Below, piece by piece: positions 52,854 through 62,949 of a DNA stretch of 64,000 nt (positions are counted from its first letter, which is position 1; each line of letters opens with the position of its first letter). Below the pieces are notes generated by a model, which had not been told where the DNA came from, did not search any database, and worked only from the letters and a program-made list of their open reading frames with translations. Made by a program: the position numbers and the translations under genes. The DNA lies in the NCBI GenBank assembly GCA_964503665.1, contig CAZDAR010000003.1, positions 1-64,000 on the forward strand, written 5' to 3'. Source of the DNA: 40-80 sp964503665 (GTDB taxonomy: Bacteria > Bacteroidota > Bacteroidia > Flavobacteriales_D > Crocinitomicaceae).

Positions 52854-53384
52854 TTGAACAAAAAACTAAAATTGTGGGAATTAAATCGCGTTAGTGAAAC
52901 TGAATTTAAGAATCAAGAGAAATTTCCTTTAATTATCATTTTAGATGACATTCGCAGTTTGAATAATATTGGCTCTTTTTTCAGAACGGCTGATGCATTT
53001 AATGTGGAGAAAATCTATTTATGTGGTATCACTGCTCATCCACCACATCGTGATATTCAGAAGACAGCGCTCGGAGCAACAGATACCATAGAATGGGAGG
53101 GAAGAACGTCTATTGATGAACTATTAATAGAGTTGAAAAATGAAGGTGTCAAAGTGTGTACGATTGAACAAGCAGAGAAAACAATACAATTGCAAGATAT
53201 TCATCAATTAGCTGGTGATAAATTCGCTTTAGTATTTGGTAATGAGGTAGATGGCGTTCGTCAGTCGGTGATTGATAAAAGTGATTATATCATAGAGATT
53301 CCTCAATTTGGAACGAAACATAGTTTAAACGTTTCCGTTTGTGCAGGTGTGGTGATCTGGGAATTTGCGAAGAAGTATTTCTAA
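52854..53384 (+). CDS. SpoU/TrmH-family RNA 2'-O-methyltransferase
   Basis: The 176-residue protein has the SPOUT motifs: NNIGSFFRTADAFNVEKIYL (motif 1), FALVFGNEVDGVRQSVI (motif 2) and IEIPQFGTKHSLNVSVCAGV (motif 3), which form the knotted SAM site. It methylates ribose 2'-OH in tRNA or rRNA, with the target undetermined. The only possible start is a TTG at 52854, because there is no in-frame ATG or GTG that keeps motif 1. A TAGTTTTG -7-like element is present at 52828-52835. Confidence 0.9.
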   Translation: MNKKLKLWELNRVSETEFKNQEKFPLIIILDDIRSLNNIGSFFRTADAFNVEKIYLCGITAHPPHRDIQKTALGATDTIEWEGRTSIDELLIELKNEGVKVCTIEQAEKTIQLQDIHQLAGDKFALVFGNEVDGVRQSVIDKSDYIIEIPQFGTKHSLNVSVCAGVVIWEFAKKYF

Positions 53385-53388
53385 ATTT

Positions 53389-56300
53389 TTATACTTCCAC
53401 AAAGTCCATATCTTGTGTATAGAGAACAAATCCACGCACATTTGGAAAATCCATCTGATGTAATATTTCACAATAGGTTTTCACTTGTTTCAAGTCTTTC
53501 GGTTTTTTCAATCCTGTTTTAAAATCTAACACAATCGTTTCTTCTTTTTTCAGAATGATTTTATCCGGACGTTTTACTTCCGTAGCTGAAATGATAATTG
53601 ACTGTTCATTAATAACTTGTGTTTTGTTTTTATGTAATTCTTGATATATGGAATTGGACGAAATTCGATTCAAATCAGTCAATAATTGCGCATTAAATTC
53701 TTTTTCGATTCCTCCTTTTTTAGTAAAAGCACTAATCATTTCTTCAGCAGTCGAATAATGATCTAATTCAGATAATAGCAAGTGTAACTGTCGTCCGTAG
53801 CGAAGATTTTCTTCCAAACTTTCGTCGGTATCAGTCAATTGTTTTTTTAACGAGATGGAAGGAAACCACAATTTATCGCTGATATCAATGGGAATGAAAT
53901 TAGCGTCGTGCGTTAATTCGTTTTCGTCCTTTGAGTTTTTGTCTATTTTTTTACGTTGACCAAACTGTAAATGAAACTTACTTCCTTCTTTTCCATTGTC
54001 CACTGATTCCACTAAATGTTGTTGAAAAACGTCCGATTGTACAAACGGATGAATGAATGAAGAAGCGAAACTTGTACTGCTATTTCGATTGTAAATATTC
54101 ATCACATACAAGCGATCAATTGGTCTAGTGAAAGCAACGTAGCATAGATTGAGTTTATCTAATAAAGCCGCTTTGTATTCCTCAGCATATTTGGTTTTTA
54201 ATTCTTCACTGACAGCTTTGGTACTTATTTCAGTATAAGCCAATTGATTACCTAGTTGAATTAAATAACTGGACTTTGGTTTTAAGAATACACTATCTAA
54301 TTGTGGAATAATCACCACGTTAAATTCCAATCCTTTTGATTTATGAGCCGTCATAATCTTGATGGCATCATTATTCTCTGGTGTTTGGATAGAAGATTTA
54401 AAACCTGATTTTTCGTAATAATCTAAAAAAGCGTTCAAATCAGGACCATTGTTCAAATCAAAATGAAATGCTAAATCGGACAAGTGATGAATATAAGGAT
54501 TCTCTAATTCACTTAGTTGGGTAATTTTGTAGAATTGTTCTAGTAATGAAAAAAGGTTTTCAAACGGAAAATGGAAGTTTTCCCAATTACCAAAATAATC
54601 CGCCACAAATTGGTTATAATCAAAATAGGTTATATTCCGGTCTTTGTTCGTAGAACTTGGTTGTTCCTTGATGTAGGACATGTATTTTTGGGTCGATTCA
54701 TCCGAAAATAAAATGGAAAGATATCTTTCAGCAAATAGCTTTGCCAATAATTCACTCGCAGGTTGATTTCGCCATTTTAAATACGTAATACACATATTTA
54801 CAGTTCTTTCTGAATTAACAGCTAAACTATCACTTGAAACAACTTTATAACCTTCTTGTGTCAACGCTAGCGCATATTGATTGCATAATTTGGAGGTATC
54901 ACCTAAAATACAAATATCTCCATTTTGGTAACCATCCTGAATGCATTCATTCACACTATCCAGTAAATATCGAATATTTTCTGATGCAGAATCTTGCTCA
55001 TCTTCATTTTCTTCCGAACTTTTTTCCTTTTTTTGATGAATAGAAATAATATCGACAAAGCCTTCTTTTTCGCTTTTAGGATATTGATTAATCTTATCGT
55101 AATAATGGGTGAAATCATTTTTAACGGTTGCCTCTTCTTTCATGAATTGAACCAATTTCGTGAAAAATAGATTGTTAAATTCAACGATTTGCTTTGCCGA
55201 GCGATAATTGTCCTTTAATTCATCTTTCACGCCCATGCTTAAAAAGTAGCGAGAAGCATCATTTAAGTAAGTGTCTCCTTCAGGATTGTATATGGCAGGT
55301 AACGCAACGAATTGATCAGCTACACCGCCTCTAAAGCGATAGATTGATTGTTTTGGATCGCCAACAATAAGGTTCTTTTGACCGTTGGAAATCGATTCAT
55401 AAACTAAAGGTACAATATTCTGCCATTGTAGGCGAGATGTATCTTGAAATTCATCTAATAAAAAGTGATTGAAACGCGTTCCTAATTTTTCATAAATGTA
55501 AGGTGTACTCTCGTTTTTCAGTAAGTCAGAAATCATTTGATTAAACTCCGAAATACGAATCACTTGCTCTGTTTCACGATATTCTTTTAAACGATTGTTA
55601 ATCTTCTTTAAAAGTTGAATGTAATAAAAACTGTTTTTGATTTTCTTCAGCTTTTCGTTTTCTCCAGAATAGTGTAAGTCGTTTTTATAAAAATCAGATA
55701 ATGTAGAAAGTAAAGGTTCCGGAATTTCTTCATTCTCGATGTATCTTATATGAGTAGGAGTAAGCATAATGGCAGTTTTACCATTACTTTCATTGAAATT
55801 ATTGATTATTTTTCTTAGTGAATTGATTTGAGTTTTAGTCGCTTCTGAATTCTCCAATTGTGAAGTCAATTTGGTGATAAAATCAGTATCATTTTCTTTT
55901 ATCTTCGCTTCGAAATAATGAATCTGAAATTTTAATTTTGATAACGTTTCTTGCGTATTATTAGAGTCTTCTGTTTGTTTTAAAAGAGCAATTGCTTCTT
56001 CTTTATCAAGAATAGAGAGATACTTTGTCAGTTCACGTTCAAAATTCCATCCATCTCCGTCTTCTATGCGTTCATCCGCAATTTGAATAAAGATTTTCGA
56101 CAATAAGGAGGAAACTTCTGGGTCAATTTCGTTCATGAAATCATCGACCACACGCTGTTTGATGTCCGTTTCGTCGATTACCACTTTAAAATTTGCTTCT
56201 AAATTCAAATCCATTGCGAAAGAGCGAATCAAACGTAAATTGAATTTATCAATTGTCATCACGTAAAAATCCTCGTATTGATGCAGGATATAAGTCAAGG

Positions 56301-56619
56301 CGATGAGTGCTTTTTTCTCAATTTCTTCTTCTGATAGATTAAATTCTTTGGAAATTTCAGTCTTGTATTTCTTTGCTTTCTCGACGTTTTTAGGATTCCT
56401 TGCTGGATTCGCCAAATCAGCCAAAGCAGCGATGATTCTTGTTTTCATCTCAAGTGCTGCTTTGTTGGTAAAAGTCATTGCGATAATCTTTGCGAAGCCT
56501 TGTGGTTGAGTATTGCCTTTAAGAATTAGTTCCAGATAGGTTTTCACCAATGCATACGTTTTACCACTACCAGCGGATGCGCTATAGATGAGCAAAGGTT
56601 TTTCAAGTGCTTTTTCCAT
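53389..56619 (-). CDS. UvrD-family helicase-nuclease (RecB/AddA-like)
   Basis: The 1076-residue protein has Walker A (YSASAGSGKTYALVKTYL, residues 12-29), helicase motifs in order (IAMTFTNKAALEMK; LLDEFQDTSRLQW; GDPKQSIYRFRGG; MTAHKSKGLEFNVVIIPQ) and a C-terminal PD-(D/E)XK nuclease with VLDFKTGLKKPKDLKQ. This is the AddA/RecB plan: a double-strand break end-processing machine that normally needs an AddB/RecC partner, which is not in this window. It is convergent with the methyltransferase gene (4 bp) and starts near the transposase remnant. Confidence 0.9.
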   Translation of the reverse strand: MEKALEKPLLIYSASAGSGKTYALVKTYLELILKGNTQPQGFAKIIAMTFTNKAALEMKTRIIAALADLANPARNPKNVEKAKKYKTEISKEFNLSEEEIEKKALIALTYILHQYEDFYVMTIDKFNLRLIRSFAMDLNLEANFKVVIDETDIKQRVVDDFMNEIDPEVSSLLSKIFIQIADERIEDGDGWNFERELTKYLSILDKEEAIALLKQTEDSNNTQETLSKLKFQIHYFEAKIKENDTDFITKLTSQLENSEATKTQINSLRKIINNFNESNGKTAIMLTPTHIRYIENEEIPEPLLSTLSDFYKNDLHYSGENEKLKKIKNSFYYIQLLKKINNRLKEYRETEQVIRISEFNQMISDLLKNESTPYIYEKLGTRFNHFLLDEFQDTSRLQWQNIVPLVYESISNGQKNLIVGDPKQSIYRFRGGVADQFVALPAIYNPEGDTYLNDASRYFLSMGVKDELKDNYRSAKQIVEFNNLFFTKLVQFMKEEATVKNDFTHYYDKINQYPKSEKEGFVDIISIHQKKEKSSEENEDEQDSASENIRYLLDSVNECIQDGYQNGDICILGDTSKLCNQYALALTQEGYKVVSSDSLAVNSERTVNMCITYLKWRNQPASELLAKLFAERYLSILFSDESTQKYMSYIKEQPSSTNKDRNITYFDYNQFVADYFGNWENFHFPFENLFSLLEQFYKITQLSELENPYIHHLSDLAFHFDLNNGPDLNAFLDYYEKSGFKSSIQTPENNDAIKIMTAHKSKGLEFNVVIIPQLDSVFLKPKSSYLIQLGNQLAYTEISTKAVSEELKTKYAEEYKAALLDKLNLCYVAFTRPIDRLYVMNIYNRNSSTSFASSFIHPFVQSDVFQQHLVESVDNGKEGSKFHLQFGQRKKIDKNSKDENELTHDANFIPIDISDKLWFPSISLKKQLTDTDESLEENLRYGRQLHLLLSELDHYSTAEEMISAFTKKGGIEKEFNAQLLTDLNRISSNSIYQELHKNKTQVINEQSIIISATEVKRPDKIILKKEETIVLDFKTGLKKPKDLKQVKTYCEILHQMDFPNVRGFVLYTQDMDFVEV

Positions 56620-56745
56620 GTGATAAAGGTAAATGAATTTTAATAGTGTAAAGATGTTAATAAATCAGCAATTTGTAAGAAGGAATTGAATGAAAATAAG
56701 TTGCTTTTGTAATGTAGGCTAGTAAATAGTATAATTAATTAGAGT

Positions 56746-57293
56746 TTATTTTAGGGTAGAGAATTTCTGATAGGATTTCTTTTCCGCCCATTTTGAAGGA
56801 CTGTTGATGATATAATTAGTGATATTTCGATAGGCGCGTTCGTCTCGAATGATTGAATCGTAATAATTGCGCTGCCAGATTTTTATTTTATTTGCTTCGT
56901 TGTAGCGATTTTATATCCTCTGATGATAGATCCTATCGTCTGGGAGGGTGATTTAAATTGGTCGATTGCTTCTTGATTGTTTCCTTTGGAAAATTTGATT
57001 TCGATGATGGCGTGAAAATGGTCGAGCATCACGATAAATTCGTGGAGAATGATGTTGTCTCTAATGTGTGAGAGATTTAGCCATTCATCGTGGGCAACAG
57101 CTCCTATTTCGCTTAGGTGCATTTCTTTATTATTTATTTTGCCGAATAGGGGAATTTTATCTTGGTTGCAGATGGTAATGAAATATAATCCTGCTTGAGA
57201 ATAGTCAAAATGATGTATTCGAATGGATTTTCGATGGTGAATGATTGGGTTAAATTTAATCATCTCATATATTTTTATTTTATTGTAAATCAA
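56746..57293 (-). pseudogene. REP-associated tyrosine transposase (IS200-like), frameshifted
   Basis: The first 136 codons (from 57293, or 57263 if the second Met is used) carry a REP-transposase start (HHRKSIRIHHFDYSQAGLYFITICNQ) and the HUH motif in VMLDHFHAIIEI. The Tyr-containing GYKIATT follows before an early stop at about 56883. In another frame the normal C-terminus continues as KIWQRNYYDSIIRDERAYRN to the stop at 56746-56748. The shift lies near 56900. Such transposases act on REP palindromes, and no obvious REP pair was seen next to it. The remaining 56620-56745 is AT-rich filler. Confidence 0.82.
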
Positions 57294-57453
57294 TTATGAT
57301 TGTTATTTTAATGTGTTAAATCACGTTGTTTTTCAGCTTTCTAATTTAAGTTAAGAAAAAGTAAGGGATATTTTGTTATGATTTCTATAAAAAATAAACA
57401 CATAATCTTATTTTTCAAATTCAGTTATTTTTCATTTTACGTTTTCTTTTAGG

Positions 57454-57461
57454 TACATTTG
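57454..57461 (+). promoter_or_regulatory. Putative -7 promoter element
   Basis: TACATTTG lies 16 bp before the ATG at 57478 and matches TAnnTTTG. No good TTTG lies 17-20 bp upstream, so this is a partial match. The gap 57294-57477 holds nothing else. Confidence 0.4.
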
Positions 57462-57477
57462 CCTACAAACAATAACG

Positions 57478-57918
57478 ATGAAAGTAACCATCCATTTTTT
57501 TCAATTAAATAGCGATTTTTCTCCTGAGCATGCAGAGGCACATCACAATGGAGAAGAGTCCGAGAACAATCTAAAGCACGATTGGGAAGATGAATTTGAG
57601 GTTTCTCAAGATTTGGTCAAGGTGGAAATTGAGCGGAAAGGTGTTTATACACTTCAAGGTTTTTTAGCGGATGACACACCGTTTAGTTATGAAATTCCGA
57701 ATATGTTTCTGATTGTTATGACCTTGAAAGATGGTCAAAAAGGATACATGGGTATTTCCGAATCGATGTTGCTAGATTTTGAGGAAAGTGGCACGAAAGA
57801 GCATCCTGTTTATAAGATTTATGTACGGGATTATGAACCTTGTTGGAATGAAATCCCTGGTGTTTTTGTCGCTTCAAATGAATTTCCTAAAAATTTAAAA
57901 TTACATGATATCGATTGA
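57478..57918 (+). CDS. Conserved-looking cytoplasmic protein, unknown
   Basis: The 146-residue acidic protein has no signal peptide or transmembrane helix. It has a beta-type body (VTIHFFQLNSDFSP, VEIERKGVYTLQGFLADDTP) and an acidic His-rich stretch (EHAEAHHNGEESENN) near residues 17-31. I do not recognise it. Its end overlaps the start of the ABC ATPase gene by 14 bp, so the two are translationally coupled, and it may assist that transporter or be regulated with it. Confidence 0.65.
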   Translation: MKVTIHFFQLNSDFSPEHAEAHHNGEESENNLKHDWEDEFEVSQDLVKVEIERKGVYTLQGFLADDTPFSYEIPNMFLIVMTLKDGQKGYMGISESMLLDFEESGTKEHPVYKIYVRDYEPCWNEIPGVFVASNEFPKNLKLHDID

Positions 57919-58831
57919 AAATCTTTCTTATTCTATTGATAAAGATATTTTAACCAACATTAAATTGGTTGTCGGAAAGGGAGAGATACATGGAATCGTA
58001 GGTGTTAGTGGTGCTGGAAAATCAACCTTGTTGAAATTAATCGGTGGTTTAATCGATTACTCAGAAGGTATCATTCGTTTTGAAAATAAGAAAATTATAG
58101 GACCAAGTGAAAAGCTTATTCCAGGTTATGAGAATTTACAAATAGTGAATCAAGATTTCGCATTGGATATGCATCATTCCGTTCGGGAAAATATTCGGGT
58201 GCAAGCACAGCATTTGAAATTGAAGGATAGAGAAGAATTAGTAGAAGAACTATTACATCTTCTCGAACTAAAACCGGTGGAAAATCTAAAAGCAATTGTC
58301 ATTTCTGGAGGCGAACAGCAACGTTTAGCGTTGGCACGCTCGTTAGCGAAAGAGCCGAAAGTATTGTTGTTAGATGAGCCTTTTGCTCATTTAGACGTTC
58401 ATTTAAAACCGAAGATTGTCAATTACCTTTTGAAATTGAGAGAAGTGCAAGGCGTTTCTATGATTTTAGTAACGCATAACGGTTTAGAAGCCATGGCGAT
58501 GTGTGATACAATTCATTTTTTAAATAAGGGTAAAATCACACGAACGGCAACGCCCGAGACATTTTACTTTAAACCGAAGACGAAGTTTGAAGGTGCTTTT
58601 TTTGGTGAAATCAACCACATTGTTCGAGATAGTAAAAGAGTGTTATTTCGCCCGAATCAATATGCTTTAGAAGGAACTATCGAGAATGAAGTGGAAGTTC
58701 AATTTGTACGTTCTGTTTTCCAAGGAACTTATTATGCGACGTATTTCAAAACACCTAAAAAAGAAACGGTTGTACTTTATGCAGCACAACCGTTAAAAAA
58801 TATATCTACTTTCTATTTAGTTAACCAATAG
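57905..58831 (+). CDS. ABC transporter ATP-binding protein
   Basis: The 308-residue protein has Walker A GVSGAGKST (33-41), a Q-loop, the signature ISGGEQQRLALARSLA (about 136-151), Walker B VLLLDEPFAHLD and the H-loop LVTHNGLEAMAM. A C-terminal extension of about 90 residues contains VLFRPNQYAL, similar to the regulatory TOBE part of CysA/PotA-type importers. No permease or binding protein is nearby, so the substrate is open. It ends 11 bp inside the convergent aminotransferase gene. Confidence 0.87.
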   Translation: MISIENLSYSIDKDILTNIKLVVGKGEIHGIVGVSGAGKSTLLKLIGGLIDYSEGIIRFENKKIIGPSEKLIPGYENLQIVNQDFALDMHHSVRENIRVQAQHLKLKDREELVEELLHLLELKPVENLKAIVISGGEQQRLALARSLAKEPKVLLLDEPFAHLDVHLKPKIVNYLLKLREVQGVSMILVTHNGLEAMAMCDTIHFLNKGKITRTATPETFYFKPKTKFEGAFFGEINHIVRDSKRVLFRPNQYALEGTIENEVEVQFVRSVFQGTYYATYFKTPKKETVVLYAAQPLKNISTFYLVNQ

Positions 58832-60056
58832 CTAGCTTATTTTTCTGTTCGATTGTTATTTCTTTTCTTCCTGGATAGACTTTCAATGCTTCTTCCAAAC
58901 AAATAATCGCTGATTTTAAAGCATCTTGATTTAATACGTAAGCCAAACGCGCTTCATCTTTTCCTGCGTTTTCAGTAGCGTAAAACCCAGTTGCTGGCGC
59001 CATCATGACCGTTTGACCTTTGTAATCAAACTCTTCTAATAACCACTGACAAAACTTCTCTGCATCATCCACTGGGAACTTGGCAACAACATAAAAAGCA
59101 CCTTTTGGAGTAGGACAAAAAACATCAGGAATTTTATTTAAACCACTAACCAAAATATCGCGACGAGTTACATATTCGCTGATGACATTTTCGAAATAGG
59201 ATTTTGGTGTATCTGTTGCTGCTTCACCAGCTACTTGCTCTAATGTTGGTGGAGAAAGACGTGCTTGTGCAAATTTCAAAGCAGCACTAATAATTTCAGG
59301 ATTTTTGGAGATTAATGCGCCAATTCGTGCACCACACATAGAATAGCGCTTAGAAACAGAATCAATCATAATCACGTTATTTTCGATTCCTTTCAAATTC
59401 ATCACCGAATAAGGCTTGTTGCCATCGTAGCAGAACTCACGATATACTTCGTCTGCAAATAAAAATAGATTGTGCTTTAATACGATATCTCGAAGTTTTT
59501 CTAATTCTTCTTGAGAATATAAATATCCCGTAGGATTTCCTGGGTTACAAATAACGATTGCACGTGTTTTAGAAGTGATTTTTTTCTCAAATTCTTCCAC
59601 TGGAGGTAATGCAAATCCTGTTTCAATGGTAGAAGTGACTGGAACTACTGTGATTCCTGCATAAGCGGCAAATCCATTGTAATTAGCGTAAAATGGCTCA
59701 GGAATGATGATTTCATCTCCGGGATTACACGTCGTCATGAATCCAAAAACTAACGCTTCTGATCCGCCAATGGTAATTAAAATATCTTCTGTATTTACAG
59801 GAATACCTTCTTTTTGATAATATGCTGATAATCTTTCTCTATACGATTCAAATCCTGCTGAAGGACTATATTGAATCACTTTGTCATCGTAATTTCGGAT
59901 GGCGTTCAGCACTACTTCTGGCGTTTCGATGTCTGGTTGACCGATATTCAAATGATAGACTAATTTTCCTTTCTTTTTTGCTGCTTCTGCATAAGGTGCT
60001 AATTTCCGAATAGGAGAGGAAGGCATCAACTTTGCTTTGTCCGATATTTTAGGCAT
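58821..60056 (-). CDS. Class I/II pyridoxal-phosphate aminotransferase
   Basis: With the start at the ATG whose complement ends at 60056, the protein has 411 residues and begins MPKISDKAKLMPSSPIRKLA, the usual beginning of this subgroup. The longer in-frame start at 60080 adds eight residues with no family support. It has YHLNIGQPDIETPEV, the PLP-binding NPGNPTGYLYSQEE, ADEVYREFCYDG, and the Schiff-base Lys in DSVSKRYSMCGARIG. The Arg for the substrate carboxylate is in ARLAYVL. Substrates cannot be fixed (aspartate- or aromatic-type). Confidence 0.88.
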   Translation of the reverse strand: MPKISDKAKLMPSSPIRKLAPYAEAAKKKGKLVYHLNIGQPDIETPEVVLNAIRNYDDKVIQYSPSAGFESYRERLSAYYQKEGIPVNTEDILITIGGSEALVFGFMTTCNPGDEIIIPEPFYANYNGFAAYAGITVVPVTSTIETGFALPPVEEFEKKITSKTRAIVICNPGNPTGYLYSQEELEKLRDIVLKHNLFLFADEVYREFCYDGNKPYSVMNLKGIENNVIMIDSVSKRYSMCGARIGALISKNPEIISAALKFAQARLSPPTLEQVAGEAATDTPKSYFENVISEYVTRRDILVSGLNKIPDVFCPTPKGAFYVVAKFPVDDAEKFCQWLLEEFDYKGQTVMMAPATGFYATENAGKDEARLAYVLNQDALKSAIICLEEALKVYPGRKEITIEQKNKLAIG

Positions 60057-60245
60057 AATCTGTAATTTTAAACGAGGCAAAAATAAACAAAAATCTCATC
60101 TGATATTTGGTATTTATCTTTAATCGTTAAAAGATAATTTGTCTTCCTATAAAATATATGAACACGCTGTTTAGCCAAATATGAAAAGTGAAAGGTTTTA
60201 TAAGAAAATGAAGTCATTCTTTTATTCAACACATGTTATAACCCT

Positions 60246-60281
60246 TTTGCGTGTTAATTTCCACGGAAATAATTACATTTG
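60246..60281 (+). promoter_or_regulatory. Promoter candidate for the PfkB gene
   Basis: TTTG (60246-60249) and TACATTTG (60274-60281) form a promoter-like pair, but the 24-bp spacer is longer than usual. The -7 element ends 16 bp before the start codon. The rest of the gap 60057-60245 is AT-rich with no gene seen. Confidence 0.45.
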
Positions 60282-60297
60282 CATAAAAAATATTTAA

Positions 60298-61227
60298 ATG
60301 AGTTTATTAACAGTTGGAAGTGTTGCTTTTGATGCAATAGAAACACCATTTGGAAAAACAGATAAAATTGTTGGAGGTGCTGCAACGTATATTTCGTTAG
60401 CCGCTTCCATGTATCAAAAGCAACAGAAGATTGTTGCAGTTGTTGGGGATGATTTCCCAAATGAGATGATTAACAAGTTGGAGGAAAGAGGTGTAAATAC
60501 CGACGGACTACAAATTAAAAAAGGAGAGAAATCCTTCTTTTGGTCTGGAAAGTATCACCACGATATGAATGTTCGCGATACTTTAGTGACAGAATTAAAT
60601 GTATTAGAGAATTTCGATCCAATTATTCCAGAGAGCTATCAAGGAGTTGAATACTTAATGTTAGGGAATTTAACACCGCAAGTTCAAACAACTGTTATTC
60701 ACCGTTTAGCATCACGACCTAAGTTCATTGCAATGGATACCATGAATTTTTGGATGGATATTGCTTTAGACGATTTGAAAGAAACGTTGAAATTAGTGGA
60801 TATGTTGATTATCAATGACGAAGAAGCAAGACAATTGTCAGGTGTTTCTTCATTGGTAGGTGCATCTAAAATTATTCGTGCAATGGGACCTAAATTCTTA
60901 ATTATCAAGAAAGGGGAACACGGAGCATTATTATTTCATAACGATAAAATTTTCTCTGCGCCAGCTTTACCTTTAGATGAAGTTTTTGATCCAACCGGAG
61001 CAGGAGATTCTTTCGCTGGCGGCTTTATGGGTTATTTATCCCAGACAGATGACCTTTCTTTTGAAAATATGAAAAATGCCCTAATCGCTGGTTCAGCAAT
61101 TGCCTCTTTCTGTGTGGAGAAATTTGGAACACAACGATTAGAAGAAATAAATCAAACAGATTTAGAAAAACGTATTCAACAGTTTGTCGAATTAGCAAAT
61201 TTTGACATGGTTTTTCATCACGCTTAA
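60298..61227 (+). CDS. PfkB-family carbohydrate kinase
   Basis: The 309-residue ribokinase-like protein begins LLTVGSVAFDAIETPFGKTD and has the glycine-rich KIVGGAATYISLAASMY. The catalytic anion-hole motif DPTGAGDSFAGGFMGYL holds the base Asp near residue 245. DTMNFWMD, where other family members have substrate-binding residues, hints at a particular sugar or nucleoside, but I cannot say which. It is followed 9 bp later by the DUF349 gene, so the two may be co-transcribed. Confidence 0.88.
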   Translation: MSLLTVGSVAFDAIETPFGKTDKIVGGAATYISLAASMYQKQQKIVAVVGDDFPNEMINKLEERGVNTDGLQIKKGEKSFFWSGKYHHDMNVRDTLVTELNVLENFDPIIPESYQGVEYLMLGNLTPQVQTTVIHRLASRPKFIAMDTMNFWMDIALDDLKETLKLVDMLIINDEEARQLSGVSSLVGASKIIRAMGPKFLIIKKGEHGALLFHNDKIFSAPALPLDEVFDPTGAGDSFAGGFMGYLSQTDDLSFENMKNALIAGSAIASFCVEKFGTQRLEEINQTDLEKRIQQFVELANFDMVFHHA

Positions 61228-61236
61228 ACTACTGAA

Positions 61237-62949
61237 ATGATCGAAAATACTGAGTTCTTAGAAAAATTGAAGGCCTTAACACTAACAGAAGATGTGTTAA
61301 GTGTGAATCGTGAAGTAAATGAACTAAAATCTCTTTTTGAAGATTACGTTATAGAAGAAGAACGCAAAAAACAAGTGGCTTATCTAGAAGCGAAAGATAG
61401 AGGCGAAGACGTCGAATATGAAGGTGATGATTTAAGAGAGTTGAAAACTGCTTTCTACGAAGTCTATGAATCTTTCAAAGAGCGAAAAAACACAGTATTA
61501 AAAGCATTAAAAGAAGAGCAGGAAAGTAATTTTGCCATTAAACGTTCTTTGTTAGATCGATTAAGAGATTTAATAGAAAACGAAGACAATATCAAAACGT
61601 CGTATGATGTTTCCAAAGAAATTCATGATAAATGGATTGCAACAGGTGAAGTAATAAGGGAGAAACGTCAAGAAATTCAAGTAGAATACGCACGATTAAG
61701 AGATATGTTCTTCACGAATATGTCTATTTTCAAAGAGTTACGTGAATATGACTTAAAGAAAAATCAGCAGATTAAAGAAGAGATCATTGAGAAGTTAAAA
61801 TTGCTTAAAACGGAAGAGAATATTAAGCATGCAGAAGAAACGTTGAAAGCACTTCAAAATGAGTTTGATGAAACGGGGCCTGTTCCTCGTGAAGAGTGGG
61901 AAAAAGTCCGTGATGCATATTGGGAAATTGTAAAAGAAATTTATCAAAAGATTCATGATTTTTACAACGAACGTAGAGCTAAACTTCAGGAAAATATCGA
62001 TAAAAAGACGGTATTATTAGAAAAAGTGAAAGCGTATGTCGCTGAAAATAGCAGTTTCAATAGTTCAAAAGAATGGGAAAGTGCTACCAAAACGTTGATT
62101 GAGTTCCAAGACGAATGGAAAGCAATAGGATACGGCCTAAAGAAACAAAATGAAGCACTTTGGGTAGAGTTACGTGAACAATGTGACATCTTTTTCAATA
62201 ACAAGCGTAAATTCTATGATGAAATTAAAGAACAGTTTGAAAATAACGTTAGTAAGAAACGTGAACTGATTGAACAAATTGAAATATTAAAGGACAGTAC
62301 TGACTGGAAAGAAACGACTAAAAAGATTATTCAGCTTCAAAACCGCTGGAAACAAATCGGTCATGCTGGTCAAAAAAATGAGCAAGCATTGTGGAAAGAA
62401 TTTAGAGATGGATGTGACCATTATTTTAATACTAAAAATAAATTCTTTAAAGAATTAGATGCGAAAGCAAATGAAAATTTAAAAGTCAAACAAGCCTTAA
62501 TTGAAAAGATTAAAGCATACGAACCGAATACTGATAAGAAACAAGTGTTTGAGGATTTGAAGAATTTCGCAGCTGAATTTAATGCCATAGGTAAGGTGCC
62601 ATTTAAAGAAAAAGATAAAATTTACATTGAGTATAAAAGTGTTTTAGATGCACATTATAAAGGATTGAAATTAGAAGGAGAAGAGAAAGAGAAAGTGATG
62701 TTTCAAGCACAGTTAAGCTCTCTTAAAGCAGCTCCAAACGCAGAGGAATTAATGGATCGTACTCGAAGAGATATCCATCAACAAATTCAAACACTCACAC
62801 AAGCAGCCTCACAATATGAAAACAATCTTGGCTTTTTCTCAAATGCCAATGCAACGAATCCGATAATTGTAGAAATCAATCAGAAGATTAAGAGCACCAA
62901 AAATAAAATTGAGCAATTAAAAACGAAACTAAGATTGTTAAATGAATAA
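61237..62949 (+). CDS. DUF349 repeat protein
   Basis: The 570-residue, highly charged, all-helical protein carries repeated DUF349 units of about 70 residues: for example WKAIGYGLKKQNEALWVELRE, WKQIGHAGQKNEQALWKEFRD and FNAIGKVPFKEKDK. Each has the W-x-x-I-G motif and a phenylalanine-rich FF(N)xKxxF helix. The function is unknown. The C-terminal coil (LKTKLRLLNE) runs into the next gene, whose start overlaps by 8 bp, suggesting coupled translation. Confidence 0.9.
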   Translation: MIENTEFLEKLKALTLTEDVLSVNREVNELKSLFEDYVIEEERKKQVAYLEAKDRGEDVEYEGDDLRELKTAFYEVYESFKERKNTVLKALKEEQESNFAIKRSLLDRLRDLIENEDNIKTSYDVSKEIHDKWIATGEVIREKRQEIQVEYARLRDMFFTNMSIFKELREYDLKKNQQIKEEIIEKLKLLKTEENIKHAEETLKALQNEFDETGPVPREEWEKVRDAYWEIVKEIYQKIHDFYNERRAKLQENIDKKTVLLEKVKAYVAENSSFNSSKEWESATKTLIEFQDEWKAIGYGLKKQNEALWVELREQCDIFFNNKRKFYDEIKEQFENNVSKKRELIEQIEILKDSTDWKETTKKIIQLQNRWKQIGHAGQKNEQALWKEFRDGCDHYFNTKNKFFKELDAKANENLKVKQALIEKIKAYEPNTDKKQVFEDLKNFAAEFNAIGKVPFKEKDKIYIEYKSVLDAHYKGLKLEGEEKEKVMFQAQLSSLKAAPNAEELMDRTRRDIHQQIQTLTQAASQYENNLGFFSNANATNPIIVEINQKIKSTKNKIEQLKTKLRLLNE

